From: Achromobacter spanius
GTDB lineage: Bacteria > Pseudomonadota > Gammaproteobacteria > Burkholderiales > Burkholderiaceae_B
Reading direction: 5' to 3'
Assembly: GCF_002812705.1 (NCBI RefSeq)
Contig: NZ_CP025030.1
Location: 1,054,001-1,118,000 of the forward strand
Length of the DNA: 64,000 bases
Of the stretch, positions 17,629 through 25,604 are shown in pieces (the stretch's first letter is position 1; the number at the start of each line of letters is the position of its first letter). The position numbers and the translations under genes were made by a program. Under the pieces are notes generated by a model. That model was not told the DNA's origin. It saw nothing but the letters and a program-made list of their open reading frames with translations, and searched no databases.

Positions 17629-18746
17629 GCGGCCTCCGTGGCGCCATCCGCCTGGCGGCGCGGTGCTTTGCGCGCCAGGCGTTTTTGGGCGTATTGCTGA
17701 TACAGACCGGCCAGCCCGTTGGGGAAGGCCATCACGACGGCAATGAACAGGCCACCCATCAGGAACAGCCAGAGCTGCGGGAAAGCCTCGGAGAAATAGC
17801 TTTTGCCGAAGTTGACCAGCAGCGTGCCGTAGACCGCGCCCAGCAGGGACAGACGGCCGCCGACCGCGGCGAAGATGACCATTTCAATGGAAGGCACGAT
17901 GCCCACGAAGGAAGGCGACATGAAGCCGACCTGCAAGGTGAACATGGCGCCCCCTATGGCCGAGAACACGGCGGCCACGCAGAAGACAAAGACCTTGAAG
18001 CTGGCGACGTCGTAGCCCGAGAAGCGCACGCGCTCTTCTTTGTCGCGCATGGCCATCAAGAGCTTGCCCAGCTTGGAAGAAAGCAGGTAGCGGCCGAACA
18101 GGATGCAGGCAAACAGCAGCGCGCCGTTGATGAAATACAGCACCAGCCGCGCGCTGTCCGTGCGGATATCCCAGCCCAGCAGCGTCTTCAGATCGGTGAT
18201 GCCATTGACGCCGCCGGTCCAGCCTTGCTGGCCGATGATGAGCACCGACAGAATCAGGGCCACGGCCTGCGTCACGATGGCGAAATAGGTGTCGCCCACG
18301 CGGCGCTTGAACATGGCCGCGCCCAGAATCAAGGCCAGCAGGCAGGGCAGCACCGGTACTGCCATCAAGGTGAACCAGAAGCTTTTGAAGGGCACCCAGA
18401 GCCAGGGCAGCGAGGTCAGTTGGTTCCAGTCCATGAAGTCCGGGATGCCGGGCGTGGACTGAATCTTGGTGGCCTCCGGCGTCGAGGCTTCCAGCTTCAG
18501 GAACATGGCCATGCAATAACCGCCCAAGCCGAAAAACACCCCCTGGCCCAGACTCAGGATGCCGCCATAGCCCCAGCACAGCACCAGGCCCAGCGCGACA
18601 AAGGCATAGGAAAGGTATTTGCCAATCAGATTGAGCCGGAAGACGTCCAGGCTTAGCGGAAACACCACAAAGAGCAGCAGCGCCAGAATCGCCAGCCCAG
18701 CCAGCCCTTCACGTCCACCCACGACATTGCGAAAGAATTTCTGCAT
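17625..18746 (-). CDS. urtC: Urea/amide ABC transporter permease UrtC
   Basis: A 373-residue LivM-type permease with around ten hydrophobic segments, for example LAGLAILALLLFVVFPLSL, LSYAFVALGLVLCWGYGG, YFAIVTQAVALILSVLI and LLGAVYGTLLVNFGKSYF. The motif GILSLGQGVFFGLGGYCMA is the canonical LivM/UrtC block. Length fits UrtC, which is longer than LivM because of the loop between segments 3 and 4. It lies 10 nt after urtB and overlaps urtD by 4 nt. Confidence 0.92.
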   Translation of the reverse strand: MQKFFRNVVGGREGLAGLAILALLLFVVFPLSLDVFRLNLIGKYLSYAFVALGLVLCWGYGGILSLGQGVFFGLGGYCMAMFLKLEASTPEATKIQSTPGIPDFMDWNQLTSLPWLWVPFKSFWFTLMAVPVLPCLLALILGAAMFKRRVGDTYFAIVTQAVALILSVLIIGQQGWTGGVNGITDLKTLLGWDIRTDSARLVLYFINGALLFACILFGRYLLSSKLGKLLMAMRDKEERVRFSGYDVASFKVFVFCVAAVFSAIGGAMFTLQVGFMSPSFVGIVPSIEMVIFAAVGGRLSLLGAVYGTLLVNFGKSYFSEAFPQLWLFLMGGLFIAVVMAFPNGLAGLYQQYAQKRLARKAPRRQADGATEAA

Positions 18747-18756
18747 GATCCGCCCC

Positions 18757-19674
18757 CTACTTGCGTACCTTGATGCTGAACAAGCCTTGCGGGCGCAGCA
18801 TCAGAATGATCACGATGGCCGACAGCGTCAGCACTTTTGCCATCGAACCCGTCATGAAGAATTCCGAGATCGATTGCGTCTGCGCGATGACGAAGGCCGA
18901 CGCGATGGTGCCGAACAGGCTGGCCGCGCCGCCAAACACCACCGTCAGGAAGGTGTCGACGATGTAGAGCGAGCCGCTGGTCGGGCCGGTGGAACCGATG
19001 GTTGTGAAGGCCGCGCCGGCAATGCCTGCGATACCGCAACCCAGCGAGAACGTCACGCGGTCCACGCGCTTCGTATCGATACCGACCGCGCCGCTCATGG
19101 CGCGGTTTTGCACCGTGGCGCGCACATGCAGGCCCCAGGTTGAGCGGAACAACGCCAAGAGCAGCCCGCCGGTCAGCAGGATGCTGATGGACATGACGAA
19201 CAGGCCGTTGATGGGAATGTCCACGCCGTCCAGCGGTTGCCAGGAACCCATCAGCCAATCGGGCAGCGTGGGGCTGACTTCACGCGGGCCGAACAGCGAG
19301 CGCAGCGTTTGCTGAAGCACCAGCGACAAGCCCCAGGTCGCCAGCAGCGTGTCGAGCGGCCGGCGATAGAGATGACGGATCATCAGCCACTCGACCAACC
19401 AGCCCAAGCCGAAAGTCACGGCAAAGGCCAACAGGATGGCGATGAAGAAGTAGGCCGGCATCAGGCCGGGCGCGTACTGCTGGACCAGTTCGGAACAGAG
19501 GTAGGTGCAATAGGCGCCCACCGCCAGGAACTCGCCATGGGCCATGTTGATGACGCCCATCTGGCCAAAGATGATCGCAAGGCCCAAGGCCATCAGCAAC
19601 AACACGCTGAAGACCGATAAGCCGTTGAAGCCCTGCATCAGCAGGATGGCCCCGAGATCGGAAAAGGATTCCAT
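18757..19674 (-). CDS. urtB: Urea/amide ABC transporter permease UrtB
   Basis: A 305-residue LivH-type permease. The block INMAHGEFLAVGAYCTYL is the family signature and GLHVRATVQNRAMSGAVGI is the cytoplasmic coupling region. Eight hydrophobic segments are visible. Many UrtB proteins have a long N-terminal extension (over 500 residues); this one is the short form, consistent with the version found beside fmdA rather than urease genes. It starts 54 nt after urtA, with a GC-rich palindrome in the gap. Confidence 0.92.
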   Translation of the reverse strand: MESFSDLGAILLMQGFNGLSVFSVLLLMALGLAIIFGQMGVINMAHGEFLAVGAYCTYLCSELVQQYAPGLMPAYFFIAILLAFAVTFGLGWLVEWLMIRHLYRRPLDTLLATWGLSLVLQQTLRSLFGPREVSPTLPDWLMGSWQPLDGVDIPINGLFVMSISILLTGGLLLALFRSTWGLHVRATVQNRAMSGAVGIDTKRVDRVTFSLGCGIAGIAGAAFTTIGSTGPTSGSLYIVDTFLTVVFGGAASLFGTIASAFVIAQTQSISEFFMTGSMAKVLTLSAIVIILMLRPQGLFSIKVRK

Positions 19675-19692
19675 GGATGGCTCCCGGCAGTG

Positions 19693-19716
19693 AAAAGGGC
19701 GCCGCGCGCGGCGCCC
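19693..19716 (-). terminator. 20-bp perfect GC palindrome between urtA and urtB
   Basis: GGGCGCCGCGCGCGGCGCCC at 19697-19716 is a perfect palindrome. On the minus strand it is followed by TTTTCAC. It probably acts as a partial terminator or 3' stabiliser so that the binding protein UrtA is made in excess over the membrane components. Confidence 0.65.
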
Positions 19717-19728
19717 GGATCGAGGTGA

Positions 19729-20991
19729 TTACTGATAGCCCTTGGGGAAGGGATCGGGCTTGATCAGTTCCGGGGTTTCGAAGATCACGTCAACCTGGCC
19801 GTCCTTGCGAATCTGGCCGATGCGGGTCTTGCTCCACAGGTGGTGGTTGGGATCGATCTTGACGTAGCCTTCGGGCGCTTCCTTGAACTCCAGGCCGGCC
19901 GAGGCGGCGACCACCTTGTCGACATCGAAGCTGCCGGCCTTTTCCACCGCCATCTTCCACAGCCAGGGGCCCAGATAGGCCGCCTGGGTCACGTCGCCGA
20001 TCACGGCATTGGCGCCGTACTTGGCCTTGAAGGCTTCGACGAATTTCTTGTTGTTGGCATTGTCCAGGCTCTGGAAATACTTCATGCACGACCAGAAGCC
20101 CTCGGCGTTTTCACCGCCGATGCCCAGCAATTCATCTTCGGTCACCGAGATGGTCAGGAGCTTTTGCTTGCCGCTGGTGACGCCGGCCGCCTTGAGCTGT
20201 TTGTAGAAAGACACGTTGCTGCCGCCCACCACCACGGCGAAGACGACATCGGGCTTTTTCAGTTTGATCTTGTTGATCAGCGAACCGAATTGCGTGTGGC
20301 CCAGCGGGTAGTATTCCTCGCCGACCACTTCGCCCTTGAGCACGTTCTCGATATGCTTGCGGGCAATTTTGTTCGAGGTGCGCGGCCAGATGTAGTCAGA
20401 GCCGATCAGGTAGAACGAGCGCGCCTTCTTCTCGCGCGACAGCCAGTCCAGGCTGGATAGAATCTGCTGCGTCGCTTCCTGGCCGGTATAGAAGACGTTC
20501 TTGGATTGCTCCAGGCCTTCATAAAAGGTCGGGTAGTACAGCAGGCCGTTTTCTTTCTCGAACACCGGCAAGACCGCCTTGCGCGAGGCCGAGGTCCAGC
20601 AGCCGAACACGGTGGCGACCTTGTCGCTGACCAGCAGTTTGCGGGCCTTCTCAGCAAAGGTCGGCCAGTCCGAGGCGCCGTCTTCCTGGATGATCTTGAT
20701 CTTGCGGCCCAGAATGCCGCCCATGGCATTGATCTGCTCGATGGCCAGGCGCTCGGATTGAATCGACCCGGTTTCGCTGATGGCCATGGTGCCGGTGGCC
20801 GAGTGCAACTGGCCTACCGTGACTTCGGTGTCGGTAATGGCCAGGCCGGTGCCGTTGATGGCGGAAGTGGCCGGCGCGGCCGCGCGCGACAGCGCCGGTA
20901 TGCCCAACAGCGGCAGGGAGGCAAAAGCCAGGGCCAGGCGCCGGCGCGAGGGCAGTTCCGGGGCATTATCAAAAGGGGTTTTGCCAGACAT
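19729..20991 (-). CDS. urtA: Urea/amide ABC transporter substrate-binding protein UrtA (Tat-type signal)
   Basis: A 420-residue periplasmic binding protein of the UrtA/AmiC type I fold: VTVGQLHSATGTMAISETG at the N-terminus, then DGASDWPTFAEKARKLL, GCWTSASRKAVLPVFE and YFQSLDNANNKKFV. The signal sequence has the twin-arginine motif SRRRLALAFASLPLLG followed by an ALSRAAA cleavage region, so Tat export is likely, as in other UrtA proteins. It is the first gene of the operon urtABCDE-fmdAB and is transcribed away from the permease-kinase gene. Urea versus short amides as ligand cannot be decided from the sequence; the downstream formamidase favours amides. Confidence 0.92.
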   Translation of the reverse strand: MSGKTPFDNAPELPSRRRLALAFASLPLLGIPALSRAAAPATSAINGTGLAITDTEVTVGQLHSATGTMAISETGSIQSERLAIEQINAMGGILGRKIKIIQEDGASDWPTFAEKARKLLVSDKVATVFGCWTSASRKAVLPVFEKENGLLYYPTFYEGLEQSKNVFYTGQEATQQILSSLDWLSREKKARSFYLIGSDYIWPRTSNKIARKHIENVLKGEVVGEEYYPLGHTQFGSLINKIKLKKPDVVFAVVVGGSNVSFYKQLKAAGVTSGKQKLLTISVTEDELLGIGGENAEGFWSCMKYFQSLDNANNKKFVEAFKAKYGANAVIGDVTQAAYLGPWLWKMAVEKAGSFDVDKVVAASAGLEFKEAPEGYVKIDPNHHLWSKTRIGQIRKDGQVDVIFETPELIKPDPFPKGYQ

Positions 20992-21187
20992 CGATGACTC
21001 CTCAATGGATCACGACCAGGGAAACCGAGCATGCGCGACACATGCCGCGGCCCGGAGGGTGAGGGCATACTAGGAGCCTATGACGCAGTGCAACATACGT
21101 TGATTGACGTACAGGCAGGCCCGCCCCCCGGGCGTTACAACGGCATCTACGTTCAATGACGTATCCCCTACTCGCCCGGAGCCCGAT
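20992..21187. promoter_or_regulatory. Divergent promoter region of urtA operon and permease-kinase gene, with two matching inverted repeats
   Basis: Two sites of identical architecture, TACGT-N6-ACGTA, occur at 21096-21111 (TACGTTGATTGACGTA) and 21148-21163 (TACGTTCAATGACGTA). Their centres are 52 bp apart, about five helical turns. LuxR/NarL-type regulators commonly bind short inverted heptamers containing TAC, so the response regulator encoded at 24.5 kb is the natural candidate. Confidence 0.7.
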
Positions 21188-24100
21188 TTGTCTGCCAGCG
21201 CGCCTCAACGCATCGTCAAGATCCGCCGTGACTACAACACCTGGGTCGCCAATGAGACGCTGGAAGACTACGCGTTGCGTTTCACGCCGGTGTCGTTTCG
21301 CAAGTGGTCGGAGTTCCGCGTCGCCAATACCGCCCTGGGCGCCGTGTCTTTCCTGGCGCTGGAAGCCATTGGCGGGGCGCTGGCGCTGAACTATGGCTTT
21401 ATCAATGCCTTCTGGGCCATCATCGCCGTGGCCCTGGTCACCTTCCTGACCGGCTTGCCGATAGCCTATTACGCGGCGCGCCATGGCCTGGACATGGATC
21501 TGCTGACGCGAGGCGCGGGCTTTGGCTATATCGGCTCGACCATTACCTCGCTGATCTACGCCTCCTTTACCTTCATCTTCTTTGCGCTTGAGGCGGCCAT
21601 CATGGCGCTGGCCATCGAGCTGGCCACCGGCTTGCCGCTGTCCATCGGCTATCTCTTGTGCGCCGCGGTCATCCTGCCCATGGTGGCGTATGGCATTACC
21701 TTCATCAGCCGGTTGCAGGCATGGACGCAGCCGATATGGCTGGTGCTGCTGCTCTTGCCCTATGCCTTCATCGCCTTCCGTGATCCCGGGACCTTGCAGG
21801 AGTTTCTGCGGTTTCCGGGCTATGACGGCCGGGGCGGCAATTTCAATCTGCTGATGTTTGGCTCGGCGGTGGCGGTGGCCGCCTCGCTGGTGACGCAGAT
21901 CGGCGAACAGGTCGACTTCCTGCGCTTCCTGCCCGAACGCACGGCGGCCAACCGCAGGCGCTGGTGGCTCGCCCTTATCTGCGCGGGTCCGGGCTGGATC
22001 CTGCCGGGCGCGGCCAAGATTCTGGGCGGCGCCTTTCTGGCCTGGCTGGCCCTGTCCCTGGGAGCGCCCGCCGACAAAGCGGGCGACCCCACCCATATGT
22101 ATCTGGCGGCCTATACCTATGTGGTCAGCGATCCCGGCCTGGCGCTGGCTCTGGTCACGGCCTTCGTGGTGGTCTCGCAGGTCAAGATCAATGTGACCAA
22201 TGCCTATGCCGGCTCGCTGGCCTGGTCCAACTTCTTTGCCCGCATCACGCACAGCCATCCGGGCCGGGTGGTGTGGCTGGTGTTCAACGTGCTGATCGCC
22301 GTGGTCCTGATGGAGATGGGTGTGTTCGGCGCGTTGGAGCACGTGCTGGCGGTGTTCTCGCACGTTGCGCTGGCCTGGATTGGCGCGCTGGTGGCGGATC
22401 TGGTGATCAACAAGCCGCTGGGTCTGTCGCCGAAGCGAATCGAGTTTCGCCGCGCCTATTTGTATGACATCAACCCGGTCGGTGTGGGCAGCATGCTGAT
22501 CGCCATGACGCTGGGCCTGCTGGCCTTTGCCGGCGTGTTTCCAGGCACGGCGGGCGCGCTGGCGCAGGCGTTATCGCCCTTTGTGGCCTTGCTGGCGGCT
22601 TTTATCTGCGCGCCTGTCATCGCCTGGCGCACGCGCGGGCGCTACAACCTGGCGCGCACGCCGGTGGATGCCGCGGGTTCGGATCATGTCTGTGTGATCT
22701 GCGCCAACCGTTTCGAACAGCCGGACATGGCGCATTGCCCGGCCTATAACGGTTCCATCTGTTCCTTGTGCTGCACGCTGGATGCCCGCTGCCAGGATCG
22801 CTGCAAACAGCAGGGACGCTTGAAGGATCAGGTGCGGGCGGTCTTGGACCGGCTGTTGCCGGCGCGGGTCACACCGCTGCTGCATAGCCGCCTGGGCCAC
22901 TACCTCTTGATCGTGGCCGGGATGGGGTCGCTGCTGGCCGGCATTCTGGGCTTGATTTACTACCAGGAGTACGCCAGTCTCATGCGGGCCGGCCTGGACC
23001 CCACGGGTTTGCGGCCCACCTTCTTGAAGTTGTATGCCGCCTTGTTGCTGATCGGCGGCGTGGTGGCCTGGTGGCTGGTACTGGCCCACGAAAGCCGGCG
23101 CGTGGCGCAAGAGGAATCGGATCGACAAACCCATTTGCTGCTGCGCGAAATCGAGGCGCACAAGCAGACCGACGCGCAGTTGCAGCAGGCCAAGGAAGCA
23201 GCCGAAAGCGCCAATCTGGCCAAAAGCCGCTTCATGAGCGGCATGAGCCATGAGTTGCGCGCGCCCTTGAACAGCATTTTGGGCTACGCGCAGATTCTGC
23301 AGCGCGACCCAAGCTTGCCACCGGCACGGCGTGAGGCCATTGATGTGATTCATCGCAGTGGCAAGCATTTGATCGGCCTGATCGACGGTTTGCTGGACAT
23401 CGCGCGCATCGAGGCCGGCAGGCTGAGGCTGGAGAACAGCGAACTGCGCCTGCCGGAGTTCCTGGAGCAGATCGTGCAGATGTTCCGGCCTCAGAGCACG
23501 CTCAAAGGGCTGCGCTTTTGCTATGAAGCGGCGGAACTGCCGTCCATCGTGCATATCGACGAAAAGCGGCTGCGGCAGATTCTGATCAACCTGTTGAGCA
23601 ATGCGCTGAAGTTCACCTCGGAAGGCCAGGTGTCGATGCGCGTGAAGTCGGCGGCGGATATGGTGTTGTTCGAAGTCGAGGATAGCGGCCGGGGCATACC
23701 GGCCGAGGATCTGGAACGCATCTTCCTGCCCTTCGAGCGCAGCTGGGCGGCGGCCGAGCAGGCCGATTCCGGCACGGGTCTGGGCCTGACCATCTGCCGC
23801 ATGCTGACCGGCATCATGGGCGGCGAGTTGACGGTGCGCAGCGCCGTCGACCGCGGCAGTGTGTTTACGCTCAAGCTGTTTTTGCCTGAGGTGCGTTCGC
23901 CGCGCAGCGATGCCCGGCCGTCGGGGCTGGTGGTGGGCTATCGCGGCGAGCGGCTGCGGATTCTGACGGTGGATGACCAGCCTTCGCAGCGGCGCCTGGT
24001 GCGCGACCTGCTGGAGCCGCTGGGCTTTGAGGTACACGAAGCGCCGCATGGCGCGGCTTGCCTGGCCTGCGTGCATACGCTGCGGCCGGCCCTGATATTG

Positions 24101-24580
24101 ATGGACGTCTCGATGCCGCAGATGACGGGGTGGGAAGTGTTGCGGTGCCTGCGTGATGAAGGCGTGGCCGTGCCCATCGTGATGTTGTCGGCCAATATCC
24201 TGGGGCTGGATCCGAAAGACCCGGCGCAGAGCGGGCACAACGCGTTCATTGCCAAGCCGGTGATCTATGACGATTTGCTGAGTCAACTAGGCCGTTTGCT
24301 CAAGCTGGACTGGCAGGTGACGCAGGTGGAAGCGGCGCTGCCGGCGGGTGATCTGCATCGGGTGGCGCTGGAACGCGAAGATGCCGAGGCACTGCTCGAA
24401 CTGGGGGCCATGGGCTATATCAAGGGCATACAGGCCAAGCTGGAAGAAATACAGGGCCGCCGGGCCGAAGCGCGCGAATTGACGGCGCATCTGCGGGCGC
24501 TGGCGGGCGAGTTTCAACTGAGTGAATTCAATCAGGTGCTTAAACACCATGTACAGCGTCACCATGCCCACGCCCGATAA
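21188..24580 (+). CDS. NCS1-type permease / hybrid sensor histidine kinase fusion
   Basis: A protein of 1130 residues. Residues 1-500 form a purine-cytosine (NCS1) permease-like unit with about twelve membrane segments (VSFLALEAIGGALALNYGF; YYAARHGLDMDLLTRGAGFG; VVVSQVKINVTNAYAGSLAW). Residues 502-539 hold eight cysteines, C-x2-C-x11-C-x7-C-x2-CC-x5-C-x3-C. Two further membrane segments and a coiled coil lead to the kinase: H-box MSHELRAPLNSILGYA with His688, N-box INLLSNALKFT, G-boxes DSGRGIPAED and TGLGLTICRM. A receiver follows with phospho-acceptor Asp973 in LILMDVSMPQ, then a helical C-terminal tail. TTG at 21188 is chosen as start because GGAG lies 6 nt before it; the frame is open upstream to 21104. 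It overlaps the following response-regulator gene. It is inferred to sense amides, urea or a nucleobase through the permease domain. Confidence 0.88.
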   Translation: MSASAPQRIVKIRRDYNTWVANETLEDYALRFTPVSFRKWSEFRVANTALGAVSFLALEAIGGALALNYGFINAFWAIIAVALVTFLTGLPIAYYAARHGLDMDLLTRGAGFGYIGSTITSLIYASFTFIFFALEAAIMALAIELATGLPLSIGYLLCAAVILPMVAYGITFISRLQAWTQPIWLVLLLLPYAFIAFRDPGTLQEFLRFPGYDGRGGNFNLLMFGSAVAVAASLVTQIGEQVDFLRFLPERTAANRRRWWLALICAGPGWILPGAAKILGGAFLAWLALSLGAPADKAGDPTHMYLAAYTYVVSDPGLALALVTAFVVVSQVKINVTNAYAGSLAWSNFFARITHSHPGRVVWLVFNVLIAVVLMEMGVFGALEHVLAVFSHVALAWIGALVADLVINKPLGLSPKRIEFRRAYLYDINPVGVGSMLIAMTLGLLAFAGVFPGTAGALAQALSPFVALLAAFICAPVIAWRTRGRYNLARTPVDAAGSDHVCVICANRFEQPDMAHCPAYNGSICSLCCTLDARCQDRCKQQGRLKDQVRAVLDRLLPARVTPLLHSRLGHYLLIVAGMGSLLAGILGLIYYQEYASLMRAGLDPTGLRPTFLKLYAALLLIGGVVAWWLVLAHESRRVAQEESDRQTHLLLREIEAHKQTDAQLQQAKEAAESANLAKSRFMSGMSHELRAPLNSILGYAQILQRDPSLPPARREAIDVIHRSGKHLIGLIDGLLDIARIEAGRLRLENSELRLPEFLEQIVQMFRPQSTLKGLRFCYEAAELPSIVHIDEKRLRQILINLLSNALKFTSEGQVSMRVKSAADMVLFEVEDSGRGIPAEDLERIFLPFERSWAAAEQADSGTGLGLTICRMLTGIMGGELTVRSAVDRGSVFTLKLFLPEVRSPRSDARPSGLVVGYRGERLRILTVDDQPSQRRLVRDLLEPLGFEVHEAPHGAACLACVHTLRPALILMDVSMPQMTGWEVLRCLRDEGVAVPIVMLSANILGLDPKDPAQSGHNAFIAKPVIYDDLLSQLGRLLKLDWQVTQVEAALPAGDLHRVALEREDAEALLELGAMGYIKGIQAKLEEIQGRRAEARELTAHLRALAGEFQLSEFNQVLKHHVQRHHAHAR

Positions 24581-25457
24581 AAACCTCGTCATGCTGGTCG
24601 ATGACGCGCCGGACAATCTGAAAATGCTCTCCACCGCATTGGATGCAGCGGGCTATCAGGTGCTGGTGGCCACCGACGGCCAATCGGCGATAGAGCGGGT
24701 GGATTTCGTGGTGCCGGATATCGTGCTGCTGGATGCGGTGATGCCGGGGATGGATGGATTCGAGACCTGCGCGCGCTTGAAAGCGCATCCGACGGCGGGA
24801 GATGTTCCGGTGGTGTTCATGACGGGCCTGACCGAACCCGAGCACGTGTTGAAGGGGTTTCGGGTGGGCGGCGTGGATTATGTGACCAAGCCGCTGGACC
24901 CGGATGTGGTGGTGGCCAGGCTGCGTACGCATTTGCGCAATGCGCGCAGCCTGTCGGCGGCCTTCGATGCGATCGACGCGGCGGCGCGGGCCGTGGTGGC
25001 GCTGGATGCGCGCGGGCTGCCGATCTGGAAGACGGGCAAGGCGCGGATCTGGTTGGCGGCCTATTTTGGTTGCGCGGAGGATGCGGCGGATCTGCCGGCG
25101 CCCCTGGCGGATTGGGTGGCGGGCAATCTGGCGGCCGGACCGGCGGCTGAACCCTTGAGTGTTGTCAGTGCGCGTGGGCGCTTGACCTTGAGCCTGTCGG
25201 CATCACGGCGTAGCGGCGAAACGTTGCTGCTGTTGCAGGAGACGGCGCCGTTCGCGCCGGCCTACGGCCTGACGCCGCGCGAGGCCGATGTGCTGCGCTG
25301 GTTGGCCAAGGGCAAAACCAATCGGGATATCGCCGACATTCTGGGCATGGCGCCACGAACGGTGAACAAGCACCTGGAACACATCTACGTCAAACTGGGC
25401 GTGGAAACGCGCGCGGCGGCGGCTGCGCTGGCGGTGCGGCAGGGGGAAGCCTTTTGA
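24549..25457 (+). CDS. LuxR-type response regulator, partner of the permease-kinase
   Basis: A 302-residue regulator. The receiver reads NLVMLVDDAPDNLKML with phospho-acceptor Asp in IVLLDAVMPGMDG and the conserved Lys in YVTKPLDPD. A middle segment of about 90 residues (AFDAIDAAARAVVALDARG) resembles a degenerate PAS-type spacer. The C-terminal LuxR HTH is YGLTPREADVLRWLAKGKTN, then RTVNKHLEHIYVKLGVETR. ATG at 24549 or 24564 lies inside the end of the kinase gene, so translation is coupled. It probably binds the TACGT-N6-ACGTA repeats in front of urtA and of the kinase gene. Confidence 0.9.
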   Translation: MYSVTMPTPDKNLVMLVDDAPDNLKMLSTALDAAGYQVLVATDGQSAIERVDFVVPDIVLLDAVMPGMDGFETCARLKAHPTAGDVPVVFMTGLTEPEHVLKGFRVGGVDYVTKPLDPDVVVARLRTHLRNARSLSAAFDAIDAAARAVVALDARGLPIWKTGKARIWLAAYFGCAEDAADLPAPLADWVAGNLAAGPAAEPLSVVSARGRLTLSLSASRRSGETLLLLQETAPFAPAYGLTPREADVLRWLAKGKTNRDIADILGMAPRTVNKHLEHIYVKLGVETRAAAAALAVRQGEAF

Positions 25458-25604
25458 AGCGCTTCGCGGCATGGCGATGCCGGGCACGCTGATGACGACA
25501 TGTCAGCGGTACAAGCGCACTAGCGCAGTTGCGCTTTGCCGTAGGGCGGCATCCGTGCTTACATCGTCGGAACCCGTCGCGGGGCGGCATCCCAGGAGAC
25601 CACC

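Noticed and set aside
22571..24286. 571-codon minus-strand open frame opposite the permease-kinase
   Set aside because: Gln/His/Arg-rich shadow of a strongly supported kinase/receiver gene; no start context or motif.
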